Below are positions 9,108-18,349 of a stretch of DNA of 64,000 nt, one piece after another. The translations under genes were made by a program, and so were the position numbers. The stretch comes from XYD12-FULL-36-8 sp964613805 (GTDB taxonomy: Bacteria; Bacteroidota; Ignavibacteria; Ignavibacteriales; Ignavibacteriaceae): the NCBI GenBank assembly GCA_964613805.1, contig CAZTJF010000002.1, positions 1 through 64,000 on the forward strand, in the 5' to 3' direction. A model generated the notes under the pieces. That model saw only the letters and a list, made by a program, of their open reading frames with translations. It was not told the DNA's origin and did not search any database. The first letter of the stretch is position 1, and each line of letters opens with the position of its first letter.

Positions 9108-12098
9108 TTATTTGAGAAGTGTCATCTTTCGGTTCTGAACAAAATTATTTATTTGCATCGAATAAATATAAACTCCGCTTGACAAATTGCTTGCATCTAA
9201 ACTATATGTGTAATAACCCGCTGGTTTTACTTCATTTACAAGCGTAGTAATCTCTTGCCCCAAAAGATTAAATACCTTTAGCTGAACTAATCCTTCCTCT
9301 TTAACTTGGTATAGTATAGTTGTCAAGGGGTTAAACGGATTCGGGAAGTTCTGCCGTAATGCATACTCAGTTGGAATTGAACCAGTTGAAACTTCAACTG
9401 CACGGCTCAATGAATAATGACCATTATCATCAATTTGCTTTAACCTATAAAGATAAGTTCCATAAGTTATGCTCTTATCCCGGAAACTGTAATGCTTCGG
9501 AGAATTTGAGTTGCCGCTTCCCGGAACAAAACCAATTTTTTTCCATTCGCTTGCTTGATCGTCTTTACTCTTTCGTTCAATTTCAAAGCCATAGTTTTGG
9601 GTTTCCGTTTCAGTTGTCCAATTCAATTGAATTAGATTATTTTTAAATACGCCAGTAAATGAAAACAACTCGATAGGAAGTGCTCCATCTATATCAGTTT
9701 CCCACAGCCCACGTCCATAAGTACCAGCTCGCAGCTTGTCAGTTCCACCAGTATACAATATTTCTAATTCTGTAACAACAACACTTGGCAATCCATTATT
9801 GAATGCTACCCAGTTGTTAGCACCATCTTTCACAAAAACTCCCCTATCAGTTCCTACGAATAATACATGTCGGTCTGTAGCCATTTTATACTGCACAATC
9901 GTCATCACGGGTAGATTAGGAAGCCCGGCAGAAATATTTGTCCATGATGCACCGCCATTAGTTGATTCGAAAACCTTTGTACCGTTAGTAAAACCACCAA
10001 CTGTAAACCACAGTGTTTGGGGATCACTATTTTTAACTGCAATATAAGTTATCGCATTTCCGGAAAGTGAGGGCAGAGTGACAGAAGTCCAATTAGTAGA
10101 ACCGCCATCAGTTGTTTTCCACATACTTGTTTGATCAGCAGCGTAAAGTACATTTGAATTTGAGGGAGCAATTGCAAGAGACCTAAGTTTCTGGCTAGCA
10201 CTTAACACTTGAGAAACAGCAGTCCAAGAACCGACATCACCTCTACTAGTTGTTTTCCAAACTTTATCATAACCAGCATAAAGTATTGCACTATTTGTTG
10301 GATGCATTATGTAAGGAGTTACCCAAGCTCCAGTTGGTTGCCCCCCCGGAATATTTGCTGAAATATCTGTTGGAAACGAAGCACCAGAGTTTGTACTTCT
10401 GGAAATTTGTCCATTCACATAAGTAGCATACATATATTGAGTCGTTGAATAATCCACGATACATTCCATGCCATCACCGCCTTTAACATCAGACCAAATA
10501 CCACTGCTAAATAATTTTGATCCGTTATCCTGTAAACCAGTTAAAACTGTTGTAGCACTTGTTTGCGAAACACCAATTCTATAAATCTGGCTGATTACCA
10601 ATCCATTTGATAAATCAGTCCAACTAGTTCCTCCATTTGTGGTTTTATAAATACCGCCATCGTTGCCGTTAAAAAGAGTGGAACCATTTTGAAAATTTAA
10701 TGCATGATGGTCAGCATGTACAACCGGTACACCTGAGATATTGTAGAACGGATGACTTGTCCAATTAGTAAGCGCAGTGAAATTTACACCGCCGTCTGTA
10801 GATTTCCATTTTGTAACACCGCCAATATATACCGTATTCGCGTTTGTGGGGTCCACAGCAATACACCAGTCATACGATCCTTGTCCACCATTACCACCAG
10901 AACCATCAGTATAATAGCCAAGCATTCCCGCTGGAGAACCAGCATTAACTACAGAAAAACTTGCACCGCTATTTGTTGATCGATAGACTCCGTATACTCC
11001 TCCAGCGCTATTTGCAGAAAGTAAATAAACAATGGATGGGTTAGCGGGTGAAACAGTTAACTCTCCACGTCTTCCACTAGCAGCCACTGAAAATAATGAC
11101 CAGTTTTCTCCGCTATCAGTAGACCTATTTACATATGTTGAACCATAGGGCATACTTGATGCATACATAATAGTAGGGTCACCAGGTTTAAATTCCATAT
11201 CGCACCATACATTACCAGTTTTTGAAGTCCAGCTTGTTCCCCCATTCGTAGTTTTATAAATTCCATCAGAAGTAGCTGCGAACAGAATAGAACTATTGGT
11301 TGGATGAATCAACAATCTGTATACCAATTTTTGTTGATCTACAGTATAAGTAAGACCTGTAGCAGTCCATGTAGAACCACCATTTGTAGTTTTATATACT
11401 CCCGTACTATTATTATCGTTATATTGCCCACCAAGTGACCATATACTTCCCCCATCTCTATCACCTGTTGCAATGTAAATAATATTTGGGTTGTTATAAT
11501 CTACAGCAATGTCACTAACGCCAATAACAAGCTGATTATCATTTAGATTTGTCCAACTCGTTCCGCCATTTATTGTTTTCCACAAACCGCCGGAGGGACT
11601 GCCAACCCAGAAAGTGTTGTTATCTGAGGGATGAAAAGCGATGCAATTAATTCTTCCAAGCCCAGCGTAACCACCGGGTGTAGAATTTGTTCCAAGGTTT
11701 ATCCAATTTTCGTTATATGTGGTTTTCTTCAAGCTGTTTTGGTTATTCAAGTATTTTTGATATTCAATCACTGAATTAGTTGATGGAAATTCCCCGGTGG
11801 TCTGATCTACTCTTTGTTCCCAATAATATTCCCATCGTTTATATATTTTCCAATTAGGGACTTTAGAAGTTCTAGCATTCTCTGTCACAAATCCATTCTT
11901 AACATTTTTTGACGCCCAATAATCATCCATTGCTTTTTGTATTTGTTTGAAGTTTGAAGAACCATTGGGGTTAAATTGATTAACGGTAGATTGAGGTATG
12001 ATCTGAGCAAAAAGGTGATTGCTCGAAAGAAAGATGGTGAGAAAAAAGAATATAATCCGAATAGAATAATTGAAGAAAATTGTAGAAATGCGATTCAT
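9108..12098 (-). CDS. Secreted Asp-box (BNR/sortilin-like) repeat protein with C-terminal sorting domain
   Basis: A 996-residue extracellular or surface protein. A signal peptide occupies about residues 1-32. The body contains about eleven Asp-box-like repeats of the form TTNGGTSW or STNSGASF, each closing a beta-propeller blade as in sialidases and Vps10/sortilin domains. No sialidase catalytic residues were identified. A fibronectin-like segment (about 800-890, NWTTETETQNYGFEIERKS) precedes a terminal module of about 80 residues (917-996) with NFPNPFNPLTT, FNLLGQEI and LSSGVYIYSM. This is the type IX secretion type A pattern that directs export and anchoring in this phylum. AGGAG lies 7 nt before the ATG. 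It stands alone, convergent with the dipeptidase gene. Adhesion or glycan binding is plausible but unproven. Confidence 0.85.
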   Translation of the reverse strand: MNRISTIFFNYSIRIIFFFLTIFLSSNHLFAQIIPQSTVNQFNPNGSSNFKQIQKAMDDYWASKNVKNGFVTENARTSKVPNWKIYKRWEYYWEQRVDQTTGEFPSTNSVIEYQKYLNNQNSLKKTTYNENWINLGTNSTPGGYAGLGRINCIAFHPSDNNTFWVGSPSGGLWKTINGGTSWTNLNDNQLVIGVSDIAVDYNNPNIIYIATGDRDGGSIWSLGGQYNDNNSTGVYKTTNGGSTWTATGLTYTVDQQKLVYRLLIHPTNSSILFAATSDGIYKTTNGGTSWTSKTGNVWCDMEFKPGDPTIMYASSMPYGSTYVNRSTDSGENWSLFSVAASGRRGELTVSPANPSIVYLLSANSAGGVYGVYRSTNSGASFSVVNAGSPAGMLGYYTDGSGGNGGQGSYDWCIAVDPTNANTVYIGGVTKWKSTDGGVNFTALTNWTSHPFYNISGVPVVHADHHALNFQNGSTLFNGNDGGIYKTTNGGTSWTDLSNGLVISQIYRIGVSQTSATTVLTGLQDNGSKLFSSGIWSDVKGGDGMECIVDYSTTQYMYATYVNGQISRSTNSGASFPTDISANIPGGQPTGAWVTPYIMHPTNSAILYAGYDKVWKTTSRGDVGSWTAVSQVLSASQKLRSLAIAPSNSNVLYAADQTSMWKTTDGGSTNWTSVTLPSLSGNAITYIAVKNSDPQTLWFTVGGFTNGTKVFESTNGGASWTNISAGLPNLPVMTIVQYKMATDRHVLFVGTDRGVFVKDGANNWVAFNNGLPSVVVTELEILYTGGTDKLRAGTYGRGLWETDIDGALPIELFSFTGVFKNNLIQLNWTTETETQNYGFEIERKSKDDQASEWKKIGFVPGSGNSNSPKHYSFRDKSITYGTYLYRLKQIDDNGHYSLSRAVEVSTGSIPTEYALRQNFPNPFNPLTTILYQVKEEGLVQLKVFNLLGQEITTLVNEVKPAGYYTYSLDASNLSSGVYIYSMQINNFVQNRKMTLLK

Positions 12099-12433
12099 GT
12101 GCGACTCCTTTTGTTAGTTTGTAAATTAAATTTATTTAGTTGTAAATAAAGCAATTACTTTGTCGTTAATTGTCAATCAATTCTTCATCAATTCTTTCGC
12201 CACTATAAAAAACTTGCAGCCGTCGTTCAATTCGAGACAAATTATTCTGAATATGATACATTTTTGGGTCATTACTCAGATGAAGGTAATTAAAGTTTAA
12301 TCAAAATATTTATTTTTAATTGATTTAGTTGTGATTTCATAAACTCTTAAAAGCAGTAGAATACCGACAATGTTATATGAAATTCCAAAATGGTTGTGAG
12401 CCATTAGCATATTTTGATTTAATGGTAAGAGGC
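12099..12433. other. Intergenic region (335 bp) with a possible 31-codon minus-strand frame
   Basis: This holds the upstream region of the Asp-box gene, including its AGGAG ribosome-binding site and a TTGACA-like hexamer near 12171-12176 without a convincing partner at normal spacing. A minus-strand frame at 12166-12261 would encode 31 residues (MYHIQNNLSRIERRLQVFYS onward, ending EELIDN). It stays open about a dozen codons further upstream without another start, and reads like an amphipathic helical protein tail. It lacks a Shine-Dalgarno, so it may be a gene remnant or chance. Nothing else was recognised. Confidence 0.4.
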
Positions 12434-13279
12434 TCAAATCGGTCTGAGAACTATTATCCCCGTATGCTTTTTAATTGCCGCAAGGTATTCCGGAAGCGGC
12501 TTTTCGGAAATTTGAACTTTTGCTCCAGTCAATGGTGCATGTAAGAAATGAATTCGCCCATCATTCTCCTTCACTGCAATTCCAACATGACCAATGTCTA
12601 AACCTTTGATGTTGGTCGTTATTGCAATCAAATCTCCATTTTGAATTTTACTTTCGAGCTTTTCGACTTTTTCTTTCGGAATGAAATAGTATTCTCTTTT
12701 ATTAATTGCCCTTTCCTGCTTTGCAATGATGGGAATAAAAGCAGGTGTCTCAGTTAAGTGTTTATACTTATCAGGATTTTTGGACATGAAGAAAACATTA
12801 AACTTAATCGGTTTACCTCCAATTTCTTTTGTAATATCTTTAACAATACCTTTCTTCGTGTTATTATAAATCCAATCAGAGAAATAATGCAAGCGGGATG
12901 GATAACCATCAATTTTACTATGCCGGTAGCGGATAAATGTCAGGTCATTTTTGTAATCTTCAAAAGAAATTTTTTGTTTTTTTATACAGCGGGAAAGCGT
13001 TAATGTGTTTTCAAGAAATGTTGTGCAATCTAATCCGGTAAGATGAATAACAAGCTGCTCTTTACCTTCTTGTTCGAGAGTAAATGCTTCATACTCAGTA
13101 TTTAAGAAACTTCTGCCGACTTCAGAAATTACTTCACTGATTGGCTTATCAGCTAGATTTTTCTCTACAGCCAATTCAAATTTAGAATTACAAATTTCCA
13201 CATCCCTTTCAGTATAAACCTGGGGAAAAATCAAAATTGAAAAACTGATGAACAATAGAAAAATTTTAAATAATTTCAT
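12434..13279 (-). CDS. DUF1460 N-acetylmuramoyl-L-alanine amidase-like protein
   Basis: A 281-residue exported protein of the DUF1460 family, which has an NlpC/P60-like papain fold and is classed as amidase-like acting on cell-wall muropeptides. The signal peptide is at about 1-20. The nucleophile is Cys85 in GLDCTTF. The family hallmark YRHSKIDGYPSRLHYFSDW spans 118-136. GDLIAI (215-220) leads to the catalytic-type His231 in DIGHVG, and His247 follows in FLHAP. It lies 27 bp downstream of dnaB on the same strand. Together with anmK, the M19 dipeptidase and the L,D-transpeptidase-like gene, it contributes to a cell-wall theme in the first 24 kb. Confidence 0.82.
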   Translation of the reverse strand: MKLFKIFLLFISFSILIFPQVYTERDVEICNSKFELAVEKNLADKPISEVISEVGRSFLNTEYEAFTLEQEGKEQLVIHLTGLDCTTFLENTLTLSRCIKKQKISFEDYKNDLTFIRYRHSKIDGYPSRLHYFSDWIYNNTKKGIVKDITKEIGGKPIKFNVFFMSKNPDKYKHLTETPAFIPIIAKQERAINKREYYFIPKEKVEKLESKIQNGDLIAITTNIKGLDIGHVGIAVKENDGRIHFLHAPLTGAKVQISEKPLPEYLAAIKKHTGIIVLRPI

Positions 13280-13306
13280 TTCACGTTTGACCTTTCACGT
13301 TTCACT

Positions 13307-14737
13307 CTAGATAATATCTTCTTCCGCTTCAACACCTGAGTATTCAGCTATCTGTCGTGCATGAGCAAGATTTTCAAACCTTGCATACTCTTTTATGAAC
13401 GCCAATTTAACATCACCAGTTGGTCCATTTCTTTGTTTACCGATTATTACTTCAGCAGCACCCTTACATGTCTCTTGAGTTCCGGGCCAGCTATCAAAAC
13501 CGTAAACTTCGGGTCTGTATAAAAATAAAACCACATCAGCATCTTGTTCAATTGATCCGGATTCGCGGAGATGAGACAACATCGGTCTTTTATCTGAAGT
13601 TGTCTCGACAACTCTATTTAACTGAGACAATGCAAGCACAGGAATATTCAATTCCTTAGCTAAGGATTTTAAAGAGCGCGATATATGGGAAATTTCTCTT
13701 TCACGACTTTCAGCATTTGCAGGTCCTTGCATTAGCTGAAGATAATCAATTACAATCATCCCAATATCTCTTTCAGCTTTTAGCCGTCTGGCTTTTGCTC
13801 TTATTTCAAGTACAGACTGAGCGGGAGTGTCATCTATATAGATTGGTGCTTCAATAAGTTTGTGCGCATTTTTACTCAGCTTATATCCTTCTGCATCTGG
13901 CAGTTTTCCGGTTCTTACTTGATGTGCATTTAATCGTCCTTCAGCACATAATAACCGAATAACAAGCTGCATTGTTGACATTTCCAAACTGAATAAACCA
14001 ACAGGAATTTTATGATCAATAGCAGCATTACGCGCAAGCGAGAGTGCAAAAGCAGTTTTGCCCATGGAGGGTCTAGCAGCAATAATTACTAAATCAGATT
14101 TTTGAAATCCGCCAAGCAAATCATCCAATTCATAAAATCCTGTTGGAACTGAAAACTTTCTGCTTGATTTAGAATGAAGTGCTTCGATATACTCAAATGC
14201 TTCCCGCACCGCTTTATCCATTCCAACATAGGATTTTTTTAGATGCGATTCTGTTATTTCAAATATTTTTCTTTCTGCCTCATCAAGTAAATCAAATGCA
14301 TCCTCATTTCCAGAATAGGCAGTGTTTGCAATTTCGTGAGCACTGGAAATTAACCCGCGTAAAATTTCTTTCTCCAAAACAATCTTTGCATGATATTGAA
14401 CATTCGCTGCTGAAGAAATATTCTGCGACAATTTGCTTAAATAAACTGCACCGCCAATTTCTTCAACTTGATTACGCTTTTTTAATTCTTCATAAACAGT
14501 AACCGTATCAATCGGTTCCCCGGATTCAAAAAGTGACTGCATCGTTTCAAAAATCAAACGATGCTCTTTTAAGTAGAAACTTTGTGGAGTTAAAAGCTCA
14601 ATTGCTTTTGGTACAGCTTCCTTCTCAATCATCATTGCACCGAGAATTGATGCTTCTATCTCAGGTGCAGCAGGCGGCTTCACATCTGCAGGAATAATTT
14701 GGGCTGTTGCACTATTTGTTTTTTTAGTTTTTGCCAT
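13307..14737 (-). CDS. dnaB: Replicative DNA helicase
   Basis: DnaB is the hexameric 5'-3' helicase of the replication fork. The 476-residue protein has the N-terminal primase-interacting helical domain (about 25-125) and the RecA-like motor. Walker A ARPSMGKT is at 221-228, the catalytic glutamate follows FSLE near 252, Walker B MIVIDYLQL is at 327-335, and the C-terminal KQRNGPTG loop carries the arginine-finger region. No intein interrupts it. The N-terminus has a short Lys/Thr/Pro-rich tail before the domain. It lies 48 bp downstream of the CorA-like gene and 27 bp before the amidase-like gene; whether these form one transcript is not clear. Confidence 0.97.
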   Translation of the reverse strand: MAKTKKTNSATAQIIPADVKPPAAPEIEASILGAMMIEKEAVPKAIELLTPQSFYLKEHRLIFETMQSLFESGEPIDTVTVYEELKKRNQVEEIGGAVYLSKLSQNISSAANVQYHAKIVLEKEILRGLISSAHEIANTAYSGNEDAFDLLDEAERKIFEITESHLKKSYVGMDKAVREAFEYIEALHSKSSRKFSVPTGFYELDDLLGGFQKSDLVIIAARPSMGKTAFALSLARNAAIDHKIPVGLFSLEMSTMQLVIRLLCAEGRLNAHQVRTGKLPDAEGYKLSKNAHKLIEAPIYIDDTPAQSVLEIRAKARRLKAERDIGMIVIDYLQLMQGPANAESREREISHISRSLKSLAKELNIPVLALSQLNRVVETTSDKRPMLSHLRESGSIEQDADVVLFLYRPEVYGFDSWPGTQETCKGAAEVIIGKQRNGPTGDVKLAFIKEYARFENLAHARQIAEYSGVEAEEDII

Positions 14738-14785
14738 TGCTTAATAAATTCTTCTAAGCTAAAATGGTTATGTTTTTCTTAATAA

Positions 14786-15790
14786 TCAATTTACAGTTGT
14801 TGCTCGTCCCGAAAAAAGTTTACGCAAAGTTAAAAAATCCTTTTTCATTCGATTTTTTTTGCTGCGCTCGGTACTAATTCTAGATAAAATCCAAGCTGTA
14901 AATCCACCAATCAAAACCATCGCTAATCCAAATAAACTGTACGATATCTGCCAAGGAACTCCTTTGGTCATCATACTAAATTCGGACATACCGCCTATAC
15001 TTGCAATTAAATTGAGAGGAAGAAATATAACATTTATAATTGTAAGCTTTTTTAAGAGGATATTCATGTTGTTGTTAATTAAATTTCCTCTAGCATCCAT
15101 TAATCCAGAAAGAACTGTAGAGTAAATTTCCGCCTGCTTATAACTCTGATTACTCTCAATTAATAAATCGTCCAGCATTTCGATTTCTTCTTCCGTAAAA
15201 CCAATTTTTTGAGCATTGTTTTTAAGTTTAATCAGAACAGTATTATTTGCATTTATAGCATTGATATAATAAACAAGACTTTCACTTAGATTAAACATCT
15301 GAACTAAATATTTATTTTCAAGCGACACTGTGATTTTATTTTGAAGTTCTTTTGACATCATATTTATTGCCTTAATATGGTCGTTATAATGCCTCACTAT
15401 GTAAAATAATATTTTCAAGAAGTAATCTCGTAAAGAATTTATTTTACTAAACTCTCTTCTGTTATTAAGCTCATAATCATCAGTCAAAATAACAATTAAC
15501 TTTTTTGAAGACAGAATAAAGCCAATCGAAGATACCTTAAATAAAAGCTGGGTTTCAAATGAATAGTTGTCGGGTTTTTTCCAAATGATAAAAGTATAAT
15601 CCTGTTCAAATTCAATACGAGAAATCTCATCAGCATCAAGCGCAGAAGAAAGTGTATGTTCATCAAAATCAAGATTTTTTAATATACTTTGCTTTTCGAT
15701 TTCATCAGGATTGATGTAAAAGTCTATTTCACTTTCTTCCGTATTGCTAAGAACAATCGTTCTATCTACGATTTCAAATTTCTTTCGCAT
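14786..15790 (-). CDS. CorA-family divalent cation channel with GMS in place of GMN
   Basis: A 334-residue CorA-superfamily protein: a large N-terminal cytoplasmic alpha/beta and helical funnel (about 1-240), then two transmembrane helices (about 248-266 and 280-301) close to the C-terminus, and a basic tail. The signature loop after the first helix normally reads GMN, which forms the selectivity filter for hydrated Mg2+. Here residues 267-269 are GMS (GGMSEFSMM). Subfamilies with altered loops can differ in ion preference, so Mg2+ transport is likely but not certain. The ATG is preceded by AGGAGG at good spacing. dnaB follows after 48 bp. Confidence 0.82.
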   Translation of the reverse strand: MRKKFEIVDRTIVLSNTEESEIDFYINPDEIEKQSILKNLDFDEHTLSSALDADEISRIEFEQDYTFIIWKKPDNYSFETQLLFKVSSIGFILSSKKLIVILTDDYELNNRREFSKINSLRDYFLKILFYIVRHYNDHIKAINMMSKELQNKITVSLENKYLVQMFNLSESLVYYINAINANNTVLIKLKNNAQKIGFTEEEIEMLDDLLIESNQSYKQAEIYSTVLSGLMDARGNLINNNMNILLKKLTIINVIFLPLNLIASIGGMSEFSMMTKGVPWQISYSLFGLAMVLIGGFTAWILSRISTERSKKNRMKKDFLTLRKLFSGRATTVN

Positions 15791-15982
15791 TAAATACCTC
15801 CTGGTTAAATAAGATACATGATTTTAGTTAATTCGATGTATAACAAAATTTTCGGGTGGACTAATCTCGTTTGTATAAAAAAACTTCTTGTACTCTGTTG
15901 TGCATTTAAGTTGTGTGTTTTCAAGCTTACTACAAAGTTTCTTCATTTCAAAAATATACTTAATTAGATAAAGATGAAATTA

Positions 15983-16010
15983 AACAAAAAGGACATGGCA
16001 AGCCATGTCC
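15983..16010 (-). terminator. Strong intrinsic terminator after the udg gene
   Basis: GGACATGGC (15991-15999) and GCCATGTCC (16002-16010) form a perfect GC-rich 9-bp inverted repeat separated by two bases, so the real loop opens one or two pairs. On the minus strand it is followed directly by TTTTTGTTTAATTT. It lies 48 bp past the udg stop and ends the yicC-gmk-rpoZ-coaBC-udg transcript. Confidence 0.85.
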
Positions 16011-16057
16011 CAATAATTATAAATAGTCCTCTCTGTTGGAGAAAGTTTAGGTGAGGC

Positions 16058-16792
16058 CTATTCTACATCATCATACAATTTTCTAAATGCTTTCACATCT
16101 TCCCAGCAATCTCTTTTGAAATTTGGATTTCTCAATAGCGCTGCGGGATGATAGGTTACCATAACTTTAACATTATTAAACTCAAAAACTTTACCTCGCA
16201 TTTTACCAAGAGAATCTTTCTTTTGAAGCAGTGCACCAGCGGCAACTAAGCCAAGGCATAAAATCAATTTTGGTTTTATCAAATCAATTTGCTTCAACAG
16301 ATAAGGCATACAGGATTGCATCTCCTCCGGAAGAGGAGTTCTATTTCCCGGTGGTCTGCATTTTACAACATTGGCAATGTAAACTTCCTCACGGTTGAAC
16401 TTGATCGCCTTCAAAATATCATTCAGCAGCTGACCTGCTCTGCCGACAAACGGTTCACCTTGCTTATCCTCTTCCGCTCCTGGCCCTTCACCGATTAAAA
16501 GAACATCTGCTTTAGGGTTACCAACTCCAAAAACAAATTTGTTTCTTCCTTTATGCAGATCGCAATTGGTGCAATTACAAATTAATCTGTTGAGATCTTC
16601 AAGGTTTTGACTTGTTTCCCATTTTTCTTTTGTGTCTTCAAATAATTGCGGCTCAATCTTCACTTTTTTGCTGGTAATTTTTTCGGTTATAATCTCAGTT
16701 TTAAATAAATCGGTGGTGAATAACTCATCTCCAAAAATTTCTTTTTGTTCCTGCAATGCTTTTATTATTTCAGAACGAACAGTATTAGACAT
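16058..16792 (-). CDS. Family 4 uracil-DNA glycosylase (iron-sulfur type)
   Basis: A 244-residue DNA repair enzyme that removes uracil from DNA. Motif A GEGPGAEED is at 101-109, followed by GEPFVGRAGQLL, and motif B HPAAL is at 215-219. Four cysteines fit the [4Fe-4S] site of the thermophile-type (type 4) enzymes: Cys74 and Cys77 in NCTNC, then Cys145 (KCRPP) and Cys161. The N-terminal 65 residues are a variable extension. Its start overlaps the coaBC stop by 8 bp, so it is cotranslated in the yicC-gmk-rpoZ-coaBC operon and closed by the hairpin at 15991-16010. Confidence 0.92.
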   Translation of the reverse strand: MSNTVRSEIIKALQEQKEIFGDELFTTDLFKTEIITEKITSKKVKIEPQLFEDTKEKWETSQNLEDLNRLICNCTNCDLHKGRNKFVFGVGNPKADVLLIGEGPGAEEDKQGEPFVGRAGQLLNDILKAIKFNREEVYIANVVKCRPPGNRTPLPEEMQSCMPYLLKQIDLIKPKLILCLGLVAAGALLQKKDSLGKMRGKVFEFNNVKVMVTYHPAALLRNPNFKRDCWEDVKAFRKLYDDVE

Positions 16793-17993
16793 TAATTATT
16801 TCTGAGAGAATTTTATTTGCAGCTTGAAACTTAGACAATAGAGGATATGATTTCTGCCTGCCTGTTTTATGAATCACAGTTATTTTGTTTGTATCATATT
16901 CAAAGCCGCTCATTTTATCTTTTATCGAATTAAGAACAATCATATCTAAATTTTTTGCTTTCAACTTTTTAACAGCATTGCTTTTCTCATCATCAGTTTC
17001 TAATGCGAATCCAATTAATGTCTTACCATCTTTTTTAATGGAAGCTAAAATATCATCCGTTTGAGTAAGTTTTATTTCGGAAAAATTATTTTCTTTTTTA
17101 ATTTTTTTGGTTCTCGTAACAACGGGTTTAAAATCTGCAACAGCCGCCGCCATAATAATTACATCATTTCCCTTCAATTCCTTTTCAACATTTTTTTTCA
17201 TTTCCGCTGCAGACCTTACTTTTAAAGTTATAATTTCAGCATACGCTATTTCGGATGTTGGTCCCGAGATTAGTGTAACATCCGCACCCCTAAGAAATGC
17301 CGCTTTGGCAATTGCAAAACCCATTTTACCTGATGAACGATTGCCTATAAATCGTACGGGATCAATATCTTCAAAAGTTGGTCCTGCTGTAATAAGAATT
17401 CTCTTTCCATCTAAATCTTTTTTGATCCCAGATAAAACAATTTCGGCAGCATCAATTATTTTTTGAACATCAGCCATTCTGCCGTAACCGGATAGACCGC
17501 TTGCAAGTTCACCGGACTCAGCTTTTACGATATATGCTCCATTAGATTCAAGTTTATTTAAATTTTCTTGAGTGAATTTGTTTTTGTACATATCTACATC
17601 TGCTGCAGGCACAATTAAAAGCGGTGATCTTAAAGCGGACGCAAGTGTGGTCAATGCATTATCTGCAAATCCATGAGCAATCTTAGCAATTGTGTTTACT
17701 GTAGCAGGTGCAATAACCATCAAATCAGCCCACAAAGCATAATCAACATGCCAGGTGGAAACATCAGTGCCTTCTTTTTGAGATAATGGGAAAGTGTTGA
17801 CTTGAACTTTATAATTGGTGAGTGTTGAAAAAGTTAATGGTGCAACAAATTCGACTGCTGAAGGAGTCATAACAACTCTAACTTCAGCTTTTCTTTTTAT
17901 TAACTCACGAACAATATAACAAGATTTGTATGCAGCAATGCCCCCCGTAACTCCAAGAATAATTTTTTTTCCGGAGAGAATATCATTGCGCAT
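16785..17993 (-). CDS. coaBC: Bifunctional phosphopantothenoylcysteine synthetase/decarboxylase
   Basis: CoaBC performs two steps of coenzyme A synthesis: ligation of cysteine to 4'-phosphopantothenate (CoaB, C-terminal) and decarboxylation to 4'-phosphopantetheine (CoaC, N-terminal flavoprotein). The 402-residue length is typical. CoaC shows GGIAAYKS near the N-terminus, the active-site His in TWHVDYALWADL and the APATVNTIAK loop. The PXMNXXMW signature appears as PAADVDMY, with Asp at the usual Asn position, so the fit there is looser. CoaB has GPTFEDIDPVRFIGNRSSGK and a Lys-rich segment near 290. It follows rpoZ by 56 bp. Confidence 0.93.
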   Translation of the reverse strand: MRNDILSGKKIILGVTGGIAAYKSCYIVRELIKRKAEVRVVMTPSAVEFVAPLTFSTLTNYKVQVNTFPLSQKEGTDVSTWHVDYALWADLMVIAPATVNTIAKIAHGFADNALTTLASALRSPLLIVPAADVDMYKNKFTQENLNKLESNGAYIVKAESGELASGLSGYGRMADVQKIIDAAEIVLSGIKKDLDGKRILITAGPTFEDIDPVRFIGNRSSGKMGFAIAKAAFLRGADVTLISGPTSEIAYAEIITLKVRSAAEMKKNVEKELKGNDVIIMAAAVADFKPVVTRTKKIKKENNFSEIKLTQTDDILASIKKDGKTLIGFALETDDEKSNAVKKLKAKNLDMIVLNSIKDKMSGFEYDTNKITVIHKTGRQKSYPLLSKFQAANKILSEIINV

Positions 17994-18049
17994 ATAATTT
18001 TTAACACTTAAAAAAATAAAATTACAGTTTGATTAAAAAAAATCGATTG

Positions 18050-18343
18050 CTAAACATTTTTAAAATGGAACTCGATTTTCCCCTCAAGTAATTCTTTTAG
18101 TGCTTGCTGATGTGGTTTTAACTTTTTTTCGAAATCGAGTGACATTTTTAACTGTGCAGGATTATCTAAGTCTTCATTTTCATCTTCACTTTGTGTTACC
18201 GGAATCGTACTTAAAAGAGCGTTAAACTCTATTTTATTTTCCGTATTTATCAGGCGTGCTCTTTTCGAAGCTACAATTATTGCTTCATAAACATTGCTTG
18301 CATGTGCATCTAAACTTCTTAGATCAATCGGATTTATTTGCAT
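18050..18343 (-). CDS. rpoZ: RNA polymerase omega subunit-like protein
   Basis: A 97-residue protein of the RpoZ/Rpb6 family, which helps assemble the beta' subunit of RNA polymerase. The conserved core is in the first 40 residues: NVYEAIIVASKRARLIN. The acidic middle (SEDENEDLDN) and a helical tail follow, as in the Bacteroidota/Chlorobi version. The gene sits 6 bp after gmk, a common partner of rpoZ in bacteria, and before coaBC. Sequence identity to E. coli omega is low, so the call rests on the core motif and this gene order. Confidence 0.82.
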   Translation of the reverse strand: MQINPIDLRSLDAHASNVYEAIIVASKRARLINTENKIEFNALLSTIPVTQSEDENEDLDNPAQLKMSLDFEKKLKPHQQALKELLEGKIEFHFKNV

Positions 18344-18349
18344 TTAATA

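Noticed and set aside
9359..11979. Several plus-strand frames inside the Asp-box gene
   Set aside because: They are antisense shadows of the repetitive coding sequence; the minus-strand protein has domains, signal peptide and ribosome-binding site.
9108..12098. DNA-level tandem repeat or CRISPR-like array
   Set aside because: The periodicity comes from protein Asp-box repeats with diverged codons and irregular spacing; there are no identical repeats with unique spacers.
9108..12098. Sialidase activity for the Asp-box protein
   Set aside because: Asp boxes are present but the arginine triad and other catalytic residues of sialidases were not found; the repeats alone define a propeller only.
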